From positions 1 to 64,000 of the forward strand of contig NZ_CAMFQO010000004.1 of NCBI RefSeq assembly GCF_945980375.1: DNA of 64,000 bases, in the 5' to 3' direction. This DNA is from an uncultured Eubacterium sp. Its GTDB lineage: Bacteria > Bacillota > Clostridia > Oscillospirales > Acutalibacteraceae. Below, piece by piece: positions 9,013 through 16,688 of the stretch (within the stretch, counting starts at the first letter, position 1; each line of letters starts with the position of its first letter). The position numbers were made by a program, and so were the translations under genes. The notes beneath the pieces were generated by a model. It saw only the letters and a program-made list of their open reading frames with translations, made no database searches and had not been told where the DNA came from.

Positions 9013-9049
9013 AAAAAACAGATTGAACTCGATGTTCAATCTGTTTTTA
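9013..9049 (+). terminator. Rho-independent terminator after GH38 gene
   Basis: AAAACAGATTGAAC-tcgat-GTTCAATCTGTTTTTAT. The 105 bases between the GH38 stop and this hairpin hold an inverted pair TTTTGC...GCAAAA (8957-9001) but no convincing gene. Confidence 0.9.
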
Positions 9050-9050
9050 T

Positions 9051-9104
9051 ATCCCCTCAGTCACCTTCGGTGACAGCTCCCCTTTATTGCATAAAAGGGG
9101 CGCC
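9051..9104. repeat. Dispersed palindromic repeat, single copy
   Basis: ATCCCCTCAGTCACCTTCGGTGACAGCTCCCCTTT-loop-AAAAGGGGCGCC: two adjacent hairpins (GTCACC/GGTGAC and CCCCTTT/AAAAGGGG). It is the same family as the copies at 50.8-51.1, 54.8-55.2 and 55.6 kb. The hypervariable first hairpin arm differs between copies, but both flanks (ATCCCCTCAGTC, GACAGCTCCCCTT) are kept. Confidence 0.85.
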
Positions 9105-9151
9105 AAATATATTTTCTTTTGGCGTGGTTCAGCACACTTTATCGACAGTAT

Positions 9152-9180
9152 AACGCTGTGAGCATAATGCTCACAGCGTT
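9152..9180. terminator. Strong hairpin between convergent genes
   Basis: AACGCTGTGAGCAT/ATGCTCACAGCGTT forms a 14-bp perfect stem, followed by TTTT on the plus strand. It lies four bases past the end of the minus-strand DUF308 gene and probably acts as its terminator, or as a bidirectional one. Confidence 0.7.
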
Positions 9181-9183
9181 TTG

Positions 9184-9780
9184 TCATTCATCATTCTGTT
9201 GCTCGGTTGCTTCAACCTCTATGTCGGACGTGGAATCGATTGTTTGCTTTACCCTTTTGGCTGCCGTGTTGATTTGCAATAGTGTTATCAAATCAAGAAC
9301 TGCGTATACGATAAGCGCCGCACCGATAAATCGAACTATGCTATCCGTCAGGCTTGCCGATTTTGTAATGGCTACTATGCCGAAGATTATTGTGATAACC
9401 GACAGAAGCATGGTAAACCAACCGGAAACCCTTAACGTTATTATTGAGCGAATAGCAGCCGCCATATCGACAAGGCCGGAGGTCAGTATAAATATACCAA
9501 GCACCACAACTATAAACGAAATAATTGCACGGTACCTAACGCATATCACTATTCCGGCAACAAGCGACAGGCAACCAAGCACAAGGCTCGGCTTTTGCTC
9601 TCGCTTAACAATATAAGACACAACCGAGATTATTCCTGTTGCAACAAATGACAGACCGATTACAAGAGAAATATACTCTATACACTTTGACGGAAATGCT
9701 ATAAACAGCACACCCATAACGGCAGAAACAATTATCGTTGCAACGGAAAACCGTTTTAATCCTCTAAAAAATTCTATCAT
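9184..9780 (-). CDS. DUF308 (HdeD-like) membrane protein
   Basis: 198 aa with six hydrophobic helices in three similar pairs, the layout of the DUF308/HdeD short-repeat family. Typical segments are 'VMGVLFIAFP', 'GLSFVATGIISV' and 'VLGIFILTSGLVDM'. The C-terminus is a hydrophilic acidic tail (about residues 170-198). HdeD is linked to acid resistance in E. coli; the role in Firmicutes is not established. It starts four bases from the end of the EF-G-like gene and is probably in the same operon. Confidence 0.8.
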   Translation of the reverse strand: MIEFFRGLKRFSVATIIVSAVMGVLFIAFPSKCIEYISLVIGLSFVATGIISVVSYIVKREQKPSLVLGCLSLVAGIVICVRYRAIISFIVVVLGIFILTSGLVDMAAAIRSIITLRVSGWFTMLLSVITIIFGIVAITKSASLTDSIVRFIGAALIVYAVLDLITLLQINTAAKRVKQTIDSTSDIEVEATEQQNDE

Positions 9781-9783
9781 AAA

Positions 9784-11826
9784 TTATTCATTTACCGAGC
9801 TTTCTGCGATAACCTTTTGAGCAATATGCTCAGGGCATCTTTCGTATCTTGCAAAGGCTGTTGTAAATGATCCTCTGCCCTGTGTGATTTGGCGCATAGA
9901 TGTTGCAAAGGTTGTCATTTCAGATTCAGGCACCTCTGCAATAATCTCCTGCATACCGTCACCGGTAGGATTCATGCCGAGCACACGGCCTCTGCGCTTA
10001 TTAATATCACCGATAACATCACCCATTGCATCATCGTTGCAAAGAGCATTAAGGGTAACAATCGGCTCAAGCAAAACAGGAGAAGCATCTGCTATACCCG
10101 ACTTGAACGCAAGAGAAGCAGCCATCTTAAATGCCATTTCGGACGAGTCAACAGGATGGTATGAGCCGTCAAACAATGTTGCCTTTACGCCAACCATCGG
10201 ATATCCTGCAAGCACACCCTTTTCCATAGACTCCTGCAATCCCTTTTCTACTGCCGGGAAGAAGTTCTTTGGAACGGAGCCGCCGACAACTCTTTCTGCA
10301 AATACAAGCTCTTCTGAATCGCAAGGCTCAAATTCGATAAATACATCACCGAACTGACCGTGACCGCCTGATTGCTTTTTATGTCTGCCCTGTGCAGTAA
10401 CCTTGCGTGTAATAGTTTCTCTGTAAGCAACTCGAGGTTGTTCAAGAGAAGCGGTTACATTATATTTTGTACTCAATTTTGACAGACATACATCCAAATG
10501 CTGTTCTCCCAAGCCTGACAAAACTGTTTGTCTTGTTTCGTGGTTTACCTTATACGCGATTGACGGATCTTCCTCAATCATCTTTTGAATTGCGTTAGAC
10601 ACCTTTTCCTCCTCGCCCTTCTTATCAGCTGTAATAGCCATAGAATAGCAAGGTACGGGAACGGCAACGCCGTCAAGAGTTACAACCTTTGCCGATGTGC
10701 ACATTGTGTCCCCGGTCTTGAAGCTGTCAAGCTTTGCAACAGCACCGATTTCGCCGGCGATGATTTCCTTGGCATCTGTTTGCTTTGTGCCGAGCAGGTT
10801 AACAACCTTGCCCACTCTCTCCTCCTTACCGGTGCGAGAGTTAACAACTGTTATACCCTGTGTAAGCTTGCCGGAAACAACCTTGAAATAATTAAGCTTA
10901 CCGATAAACGGGTCTGCAACAGTCTTGAAGCATACAGCAGCCAACGGACCGTTTGCATCAACAGTAAGCTCGATAGGCTCACCGTTTGCATCAATAGCAT
11001 ATTCGGACTTCGGAGCAGGACAGCAATCCTTGATGAAATCAAGAAGCATATCCACGCCGACGCCGGTAAGACCCGAAAGTGCAAACACAGGGACTACCGT
11101 ACCATCTGCAACACCCTTTGCCAAGCCGTTAAGCTTATCCTGTGTGGTAAGAGACTCGCCTTCAAAATACTTTTCCATAAGTGCATCGTCTGTGCCTGCA
11201 ACAGCCTCTGCGAACACTTCCTTAATAGCGTCAAATCTTGCCTGATCATCGTGAGCAACATCGCTTGCCTTTTTATGAACTCCGTCGTATGTATAGGTTG
11301 TGTCGTCTATCATATTATAGTAGCCGACAACCTTGCCGCCGTTAAGAACAGGAACAACAACAGGACACATTGTTGTACCGAACTTTGCAACCAAGCCATT
11401 GAATGCCTTGTAAAAATCTGCCCTTTCATCATCCATCTTTGATGTAACGATAATGCGTGCCATACCCTTTTTACCGGCACCCTTAAATGCTTTTTCGGCG
11501 CCTGCTGCCAAGCCTGACCTTGCAGATACAACAACGATAGCACTATCGGCTGCTCTCAATCCCTCGGCAGAGCCCAAGGCAAAATCAAAAAGGCCCGGAG
11601 TATCTATAATATTAATTTTTGCATTATCATATGTAAACTGCAAAAGTGACGAAGATATACTAACTCCCCTCTTCTTCTCCTCTGCGTCACTGTCAGAAAC
11701 AGTATTTCCATCGGCAATTTTACCCATTCTTTCGGTAACGCCTGCCACATTAAGCATTGCCTCTGCAAGAGTTGTTTTACCCTTTGAAGCGTGACCGACA
11801 ATTGCCACATTTTTAACTATGCTCAT
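9784..11826 (-). CDS. EF-G-like translational GTPase (EF-G2 type paralogue)
   Basis: 680 aa. The G domain has 'GHASKGKTT' (P-loop), 'DTPG' and a modified G4 motif 'SKMD' in place of NKMD. Switch 1 reads 'DSDAEEKKRGVSIS', not the canonical EF-G 'EQERGITI' type, and together with the start 'VKNVAIVGHASKGKTT' this places it in the EF-G-like group distinct from FusA. Domains II to V follow (for example 'GSVPKNFFPAVEKGLQESM', 'GDVIGDINKRRGRVLGM'). The ATG at 11826 was chosen over GTG 11835 because GAAGGGG sits eight bases before it. These paralogues may act in ribosome recycling or under stress; the exact role is unknown. Confidence 0.88.
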   Translation of the reverse strand: MSIVKNVAIVGHASKGKTTLAEAMLNVAGVTERMGKIADGNTVSDSDAEEKKRGVSISSSLLQFTYDNAKINIIDTPGLFDFALGSAEGLRAADSAIVVVSARSGLAAGAEKAFKGAGKKGMARIIVTSKMDDERADFYKAFNGLVAKFGTTMCPVVVPVLNGGKVVGYYNMIDDTTYTYDGVHKKASDVAHDDQARFDAIKEVFAEAVAGTDDALMEKYFEGESLTTQDKLNGLAKGVADGTVVPVFALSGLTGVGVDMLLDFIKDCCPAPKSEYAIDANGEPIELTVDANGPLAAVCFKTVADPFIGKLNYFKVVSGKLTQGITVVNSRTGKEERVGKVVNLLGTKQTDAKEIIAGEIGAVAKLDSFKTGDTMCTSAKVVTLDGVAVPVPCYSMAITADKKGEEEKVSNAIQKMIEEDPSIAYKVNHETRQTVLSGLGEQHLDVCLSKLSTKYNVTASLEQPRVAYRETITRKVTAQGRHKKQSGGHGQFGDVFIEFEPCDSEELVFAERVVGGSVPKNFFPAVEKGLQESMEKGVLAGYPMVGVKATLFDGSYHPVDSSEMAFKMAASLAFKSGIADASPVLLEPIVTLNALCNDDAMGDVIGDINKRRGRVLGMNPTGDGMQEIIAEVPESEMTTFATSMRQITQGRGSFTTAFARYERCPEHIAQKVIAESSVNE

Positions 11827-11859
11827 TAAGAACACCCCTTCAATATATCATTTGTTAAA

Positions 11860-11888
11860 ATTGTACAGTATTTTTGCACATATGTCAA
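11860..11888 (-). promoter_or_regulatory. Promoter of the EF-G-like gene
   Basis: Minus strand TTGACA (11888-11883), 17-bp spacer, TACAAT (11865-11860), 34 bp before the chosen ATG. Confidence 0.8.
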
Positions 11889-12036
11889 TACTTTTTGGTA
11901 AATAGTGTGCATTGTTTATAAAAATGAAATAAACGCATTTACCAGATATAACCAAAAACACTATATATATTCTATGGCTCAATATAAGCATATATTAATG
12001 TTTTTGTACAAGTTATATGAATTTGACGATTTTGCC

Positions 12037-12065
12037 TTGATAAAATGCCGAAATTATAGTATATT
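12037..12065 (+). promoter_or_regulatory. Probable promoter of the NuoEF/NfnB-type operon
   Basis: TTGATA (12037-12042), 17-bp spacer, TATATT (12060-12065). An overlapping alternative is TTGCCT with TATAGT. The remaining 150 bases toward the EF-G promoter are AT-rich with no other clear signal. Confidence 0.5.
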
Positions 12066-12113
12066 TTAAGTAATATATTATAAAATATACACCGTATTGT
12101 TAGGAGGAAAAAT

Positions 12114-12587
12114 ATGTCTACTGTTGATTTGAAGCTTATTGAACCTGTGCTTGACGAATATGCAGGCATTAAGGGAAGCTTGATTACAATTTTACAGCAC
12201 ACACAGGATATTTACGGCTATCTTCCCAAGGAAGCAATAATAAAAATTTCCGAAGCAACGGGTATTGCTGAAAGTGAAATTATGGGTGTCGGCACATTTT
12301 ACACCCAATTTAGATTTCAGCCTGTGGGCAAATACCTTATTATGCTTTGCCAAGGTACAGCCTGCCACGTTAACTCATCCGAATTGATTTTGCAGACAAT
12401 CAAGGATGAGCTTGGCATAGACGACGGAGAAACCACAGATGACGGCTTGTTCTCATTAAAGTGCGTTGCCTGTCTCGGCTGTTGCTCATTGTCCCCTGTT
12501 ATGATGATTAATGACAATACATACGGCAGTCTTACACCTGACAAAACAAAGAAAATACTTAAGGAATTAAGGGAGGCAGCACAATGA
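12114..12587 (+). CDS. NuoE-like [2Fe-2S] subunit of a ferredoxin/NAD(P) oxidoreductase
   Basis: 157 aa, the size of the 24-kDa NuoE/HydC/StnC class. The thioredoxin-like domain has 'CQGTAC' (C-x4-C) and 'CLGCCSLSP' (C-x3-C), the four cysteines expected for the [2Fe-2S] cluster. The N-terminal helical region ('ITILQHTQDIYGYLPKEAI') is typical. TAGGAGGAAAAAT precedes the ATG. It overlaps the next gene by four bases (ATGA), showing translational coupling with the NuoF-like subunit. Confidence 0.93.
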   Translation: MSTVDLKLIEPVLDEYAGIKGSLITILQHTQDIYGYLPKEAIIKISEATGIAESEIMGVGTFYTQFRFQPVGKYLIMLCQGTACHVNSSELILQTIKDELGIDDGETTDDGLFSLKCVACLGCCSLSPVMMINDNTYGSLTPDKTKKILKELREAAQ

Positions 12588-14326
12588 GAATAGTTATCGG
12601 AGAGGGCTCATGCGGTATTGCTGCCGGAGCTGAAAAGGTGCGTGAGGCACTTTTGAATTGTGATTTAGGCGATGCAAGGGTAAGCATTACAGGCTGTATC
12701 GGTATGTGCTACCTTGAGCCTATTGTTGACATCTACGAGGGTGACAGGCTGACAAGGCTTGTTAAGGTTACTCCCGATGATGCCGATGCCATTGCCGAAT
12801 ATGCAAGAACAAAGGACATAAGCAAAATTGAAAAGCTTATTGTATCGGCTGAAGACAACGAATTTTTAACAAAGCAAACAAGAATTGCCTTGAGAAGATG
12901 CGGTATCATCAATCCTGATGAAATAAGCGAATTTATTGAAGCGGACGGCTACACAGCACTCAAAAAATGCTTGACAGAGCTTACACCCGAGGAGGTTATC
13001 GAAATCATCAAGGTGTCAGGCTTGGCAGGCAGAGGCGGTGCAGGCTTCCCAACCTGGTTCAAGTGGAATGCCGCAAGGCAGAGCGAGGGAGATGTTAAGT
13101 ACCTTATCTGCAACGCAGACGAGGGCGACCCCGGTGCATTTATGGACAGAGCGGTTATCGAATCCGACCCGCACACTCTTATTGAGGGTATGCTTATCGG
13201 TGCATATGCTATCGGTGCACAGCACTCAGTTGTTTACGTAAGAGCCGAGTATCCGCTTGCTATCAAGAGACTTGAAAGAGCTATTGCACAGGCAACGGAA
13301 AAGGGTATTATAGGCGACAGAATTTTCGGCACAGACTTTAGCTGTGACTTTACCATCAAGGCGGGTGCAGGAGCATTTGTTTGCGGTGAGGAGACTGCTC
13401 TTATTGAATCACTTGAGGGACACAGGGGTATGCCGAGGCTCAAGCCTCCGTTCCCTGCCGCTTCGGGATATTGGCAGCAGCCGTCAAACATAAACAATGT
13501 TGAAACCTTTGCAAACGTTTCCTGGATTATCAACAACGGCGGTGAGGCATTTGCCGCTATGGGTACGGAAAGCTCAAAAGGCACAAAGGTATTTGCCGTT
13601 ACCGGTAAGGTTAAGCGCTCGGGACTTGTTGAAATTCCAATGGGCAAAACTCTTAAGGATGTTATATTTGACATCGGCGGCGGAATGAAATCCGACAAAG
13701 AGTTTAAGGCCGTACAAATGGGAGGCCCGTCAGGCGGATGTATCCCGGCAGATATGATAGATACGGTTATTGACTACAAAGCTCTCGGTGCAACAGGTGC
13801 CATTATGGGCTCCGGCGGTATGGTTGTTATGGACGAGGGTACCTGTATGGTTGGCATGGCAAAGTTTTTCCTTGACTTTACCGCAAAGGAAAGCTGCGGC
13901 AAATGTATACACTGCCGTATAGGTACAAAGAGAATGCTTGAAATGCTTGAGCGTATCACAAAGGGCGAAGGCAAGGAGGGCGACATTGAGCTTCTTGAGG
14001 AGCTTTGCTATTCCATCAAGGACGGTGCTCTTTGCGGTCTCGGTCAAACTGCGCCAAACCCCGTGCTTACAACAATTAAATATTTCAGAGACGAATATGA
14101 GGCACACATTAACGAAAGAAAATGCCCTGCCGGCGAATGCAGTGACCTTGTTGAATACAAAATTATTGAGGACAAGTGCAAGGGTTGTACCCTTTGTGCA
14201 AGAAATTGCCCGGTTGAAGCAATCAGCGGCAGTGTGAAGAATCCTCATACAATAGACACCGAAAAATGTATCAAGTGCGGAAAATGCTATTCATCATGCA
14301 AATTCGGTGCGATAGTTAAAGAATAA
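12584..14326 (+). CDS. NuoF-like NADH/FMN/Fe-S subunit with C-terminal 2x[4Fe-4S] domain
   Basis: 580 aa, cytoplasmic. Domain order is: an N-terminal [2Fe-2S] thioredoxin-like segment (about 1-100, cysteines in 'GSCG' and 'GCIGMC'); the 51-kDa NADH/FMN core with 'GRGGAGFPTWFKW' and 'CNADEGDPGAFMDR'; the N3-type cluster motif 'ESCGKCIHCRIGTKRM'; and a C-terminal bacterial ferredoxin with 'CKGCTLCARNCP' and 'CIKCGKCYSSCKFG'. This arrangement is that of HydB/HndC/StnB/BfuB proteins, which bind NAD(H) and in several complexes are the flavin site of electron bifurcation. No H-cluster hydrogenase subunit lies beside it; the partner is the NfnB-like protein downstream. Confidence 0.93.
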   Translation: MRIVIGEGSCGIAAGAEKVREALLNCDLGDARVSITGCIGMCYLEPIVDIYEGDRLTRLVKVTPDDADAIAEYARTKDISKIEKLIVSAEDNEFLTKQTRIALRRCGIINPDEISEFIEADGYTALKKCLTELTPEEVIEIIKVSGLAGRGGAGFPTWFKWNAARQSEGDVKYLICNADEGDPGAFMDRAVIESDPHTLIEGMLIGAYAIGAQHSVVYVRAEYPLAIKRLERAIAQATEKGIIGDRIFGTDFSCDFTIKAGAGAFVCGEETALIESLEGHRGMPRLKPPFPAASGYWQQPSNINNVETFANVSWIINNGGEAFAAMGTESSKGTKVFAVTGKVKRSGLVEIPMGKTLKDVIFDIGGGMKSDKEFKAVQMGGPSGGCIPADMIDTVIDYKALGATGAIMGSGGMVVMDEGTCMVGMAKFFLDFTAKESCGKCIHCRIGTKRMLEMLERITKGEGKEGDIELLEELCYSIKDGALCGLGQTAPNPVLTTIKYFRDEYEAHINERKCPAGECSDLVEYKIIEDKCKGCTLCARNCPVEAISGSVKNPHTIDTEKCIKCGKCYSSCKFGAIVKE

Positions 14327-14342
14327 GAAGGGAGGAGTAACG

Positions 14343-16544
14343 ATGCTTAATATAACAATCAACAATAAAGCTATTCAGGTTGAAGAAGGAACAACAATTC
14401 TTCAGGCGGCAAGAGATAACGGCATATACATCCCTACCCTTTGCTATGACGAGGCTGTTAAGGTTTACGGTGCATGCGGACTTTGTGTTGTAGAGGCCGA
14501 GGGTATACCAAAGCTTCTGCGTTCCTGTTCCGCAAAATGCTCGGACGGTATGGTAATTAATACCGAAAGCGAAAGAGTTGTTCAATCAAGAAAAATTGCA
14601 ATGGAGCTTTTGATGTCTGCACACGACGGCGACTGTGTTGCCCCATGTCAGCTCAACTGCCCTGCAAGAACCGACTGTCAGGGATATGTAGGTCTTATTG
14701 CAAACGGCGAATTTGACGCAGCACTTAAACTAATTAAAAACAAAATTTCATTGCCTGCATCTATCGGCAGAGTTTGCCCTCATCCATGCGAATCTGCCTG
14801 CAGAAGAAAGAATGTTGAGGAGCCAATCAACATTGCACAGCTTAAGGCTTTTGCGGCGGATGTCGACCTTAACTCCAACAAATACATTCCGGAAAAGAAA
14901 GCTGCAACAGGCAAAAAAATCGCTGTTATCGGTGGCGGACCTGCAGGTCTTACGGCAGCATATCAGCTTGCTATAAAGGGACACGACGTAACAATTTACG
15001 ATATGATGGAAAAGATGGGAGGTATGCTGCGCTACGGTATTCCTCAATACAGATTGCCAAAGGAAGTTCTTGACAGCGAGATTGAAATCATTGAGAAGCT
15101 CGGTGTTAAGATGATTAACGGCAAAAAGCTCGGCAAGGACTTTACCATCGCACAGCTCAAGGCTGAAAACGATGCGGTTATTGTTGCAGTCGGTGCTTGG
15201 AAATCAAGCTCAATGAGAACTCCGGGCGAGGATCTTGACGGTGTATACGGAGGTATTGATTTCCTGCGCAGTGTTATCAAGGGTGAGCCTGTGGAAATCG
15301 GCGACAATGTTGTTATCTGCGGTGGCGGTAATACAGCTATGGACGCGTGCAGAACAGCAGTAAGGCTCGGTGCAAAAAATGTTTATGTTGTTTACAGAAG
15401 AACAAGAAACGAGATGCCTGCCGATGATCTTGAAATCCGTGAGGCAGAGGAGGAAGGAGTACAGTACAAATTCCTCACAAATCCTATTTCATTTAACGGT
15501 GAGAACGGAAAGGTCAAGAGCATTACACTTCAAATTATGGAGCTTGGCGAGCCTGATGCCTCCGGCAGAAGAAAGCCTGTTCCCGTTGAGGGCAAAACAG
15601 AGGAAATAGCAGTTGACAGTGTTATTATGGCAATCGGTCAAAAGCTTGTTACCGAGGACGTCAGCGAATTAAAGCTTACTGACAGAGGCAACATTGAGGC
15701 TGACATTGACACCTTTGAAACAAACCTTGACGGTGTATTTGCAATAGGTGATGCAACAAACAGGGGTGCATCAATCGCTATTGAGGCAATAGGCGAGGCA
15801 GACAGATGTGCCATTGCCGTTGACGCGTACCTGAACGGTGAGCAAATCGATACAAGAGTTCCCTATATCAGCCGCCGCGACGAAGAGCTTATTGACTATT
15901 CTGCCAAGGAAAAATGCTCAAGAATAAACCCAAGGGTACTTGATGCAGATTACAGAAGAAACAACTTTGACGAGGTAAGCCTTGGGTTTACCGAAGATGA
16001 GGCAAAGGCAGAGGCAAGCCGTTGCCTTGAATGCGGATGCAAGGAATACTTTAAGTGTAGGCTGCTTAATGTTGCACAGAGATACGACATCAATCCTGCA
16101 AGATTCAAGGGCGAGATGCCGCAAAAATACACGGCAAATTCCAACGAGTTTATTGAAAGAAACAGTGCAAAATGTATCCTTTGCGGTTTGTGCGTAAGAA
16201 GCTGTAAGGAGGTTATGAATATTTCGGCAATCGGTCTTATGGGCAGAGGCTTTAAGACAGAGGTTGCTCCTGCATTCAATCTTCCTCTTGACCAAACAAA
16301 GTGTACAAACTGCGGACTATGCGTTGAGCTTTGCCCGACAGGTGCATTAACGGAAAAATCAGCACTTAAAAAGCAGGTTCCGCTTGATGAGCAGTATTTT
16401 GAAAAGACTGTTAAAATCAACGGACAGGATGCAAAGGTGCTTGTTACAAAATACGACGGAAAAACAATCCGTGTTATTCCAAACGACGACGCTTCACGAA
16501 ACGCCGACATCAGCAGAGAAGAGTTGTTTGAACTCGGAAAATAA
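14343..16544 (+). CDS. NfnB/GltD-type FAD oxidoreductase fused to [2Fe-2S] and 2x[4Fe-4S] ferredoxin domains
   Basis: 733 aa. The N-terminus is a [2Fe-2S] domain with C34, C45, C48 and C62. Next come conserved cysteines 'CVAPCQLNCPAR' and 'CPHPCESACRR' typical of GltD. The FAD site is 'IGGGPAGLTAAYQL' and the NAD(P) site 'CGGGNTAMDAC'. The C-terminal ferredoxins are 'CILCGLCVRSCKE' and 'CTNCGLCVELCPTG'. NuoE + NuoF + this fusion, without an H-cluster subunit, matches Stn (Sporomusa-type Nfn) and Bfu-type complexes, which link ferredoxin, NAD(H) and NADP(H). I infer an electron-bifurcating transhydrogenase. GGGAGGAG precedes the ATG; a terminator follows, closing a three-gene operon. Confidence 0.92.
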   Translation: MLNITINNKAIQVEEGTTILQAARDNGIYIPTLCYDEAVKVYGACGLCVVEAEGIPKLLRSCSAKCSDGMVINTESERVVQSRKIAMELLMSAHDGDCVAPCQLNCPARTDCQGYVGLIANGEFDAALKLIKNKISLPASIGRVCPHPCESACRRKNVEEPINIAQLKAFAADVDLNSNKYIPEKKAATGKKIAVIGGGPAGLTAAYQLAIKGHDVTIYDMMEKMGGMLRYGIPQYRLPKEVLDSEIEIIEKLGVKMINGKKLGKDFTIAQLKAENDAVIVAVGAWKSSSMRTPGEDLDGVYGGIDFLRSVIKGEPVEIGDNVVICGGGNTAMDACRTAVRLGAKNVYVVYRRTRNEMPADDLEIREAEEEGVQYKFLTNPISFNGENGKVKSITLQIMELGEPDASGRRKPVPVEGKTEEIAVDSVIMAIGQKLVTEDVSELKLTDRGNIEADIDTFETNLDGVFAIGDATNRGASIAIEAIGEADRCAIAVDAYLNGEQIDTRVPYISRRDEELIDYSAKEKCSRINPRVLDADYRRNNFDEVSLGFTEDEAKAEASRCLECGCKEYFKCRLLNVAQRYDINPARFKGEMPQKYTANSNEFIERNSAKCILCGLCVRSCKEVMNISAIGLMGRGFKTEVAPAFNLPLDQTKCTNCGLCVELCPTGALTEKSALKKQVPLDEQYFEKTVKINGQDAKVLVTKYDGKTIRVIPNDDASRNADISREELFELGK

Positions 16545-16557
16545 GCAAAAACAAATT

Positions 16558-16603
16558 AAAACCGATTGGACTGCAATGAACAGTTCCAATCGGTTTGTTT
16601 TTT
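16558..16603. terminator. Bidirectional terminator
   Basis: AAACCGATTGGA / TCCAATCGGTTT stem with T-runs on both strands. It serves the oxidoreductase operon on plus and the sugar symporter on minus. Confidence 0.9.
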
Positions 16604-16688
16604 ACAATTTATTTATTTCATCAACAATGCCGAGCAGATTTTCTTCAAGCTCCTTGGCTTTCAAATCATTTTGGGCATTGAGCTCTTT
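16602..16688 (-). other. In-frame continuation of the symporter ORF after a TGA
   Basis: Directly after the TGA of the GPH symporter the same frame stays open for 28 codons (KELNAQNDLKAKELEENLLG ...) and ends in TAA at 16602-16604, at the edge of the terminator. The peptide is charged and helix-like, as a cytoplasmic tail of this family would be. It is best read as the former C-terminus cut off by a nonsense change (or by a sequencing error). Confidence 0.65.

Noticed and set aside
8932-9153. 73-aa ORF after the GH38 gene
   Set aside because: It runs through the terminator hairpin and a repeat copy, without a ribosome site.
10585-11442. 285-aa plus-strand ORF
   Set aside because: Antisense to the EF-G-like gene, Cys-rich shadow of that frame.
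12114-16544. Trimeric FeFe hydrogenase (HydABC)
   Set aside because: No H-cluster motifs (TSCCP, MPCxxK, ExMxC) in any of the three proteins; the third subunit is GltD/NfnB-like.
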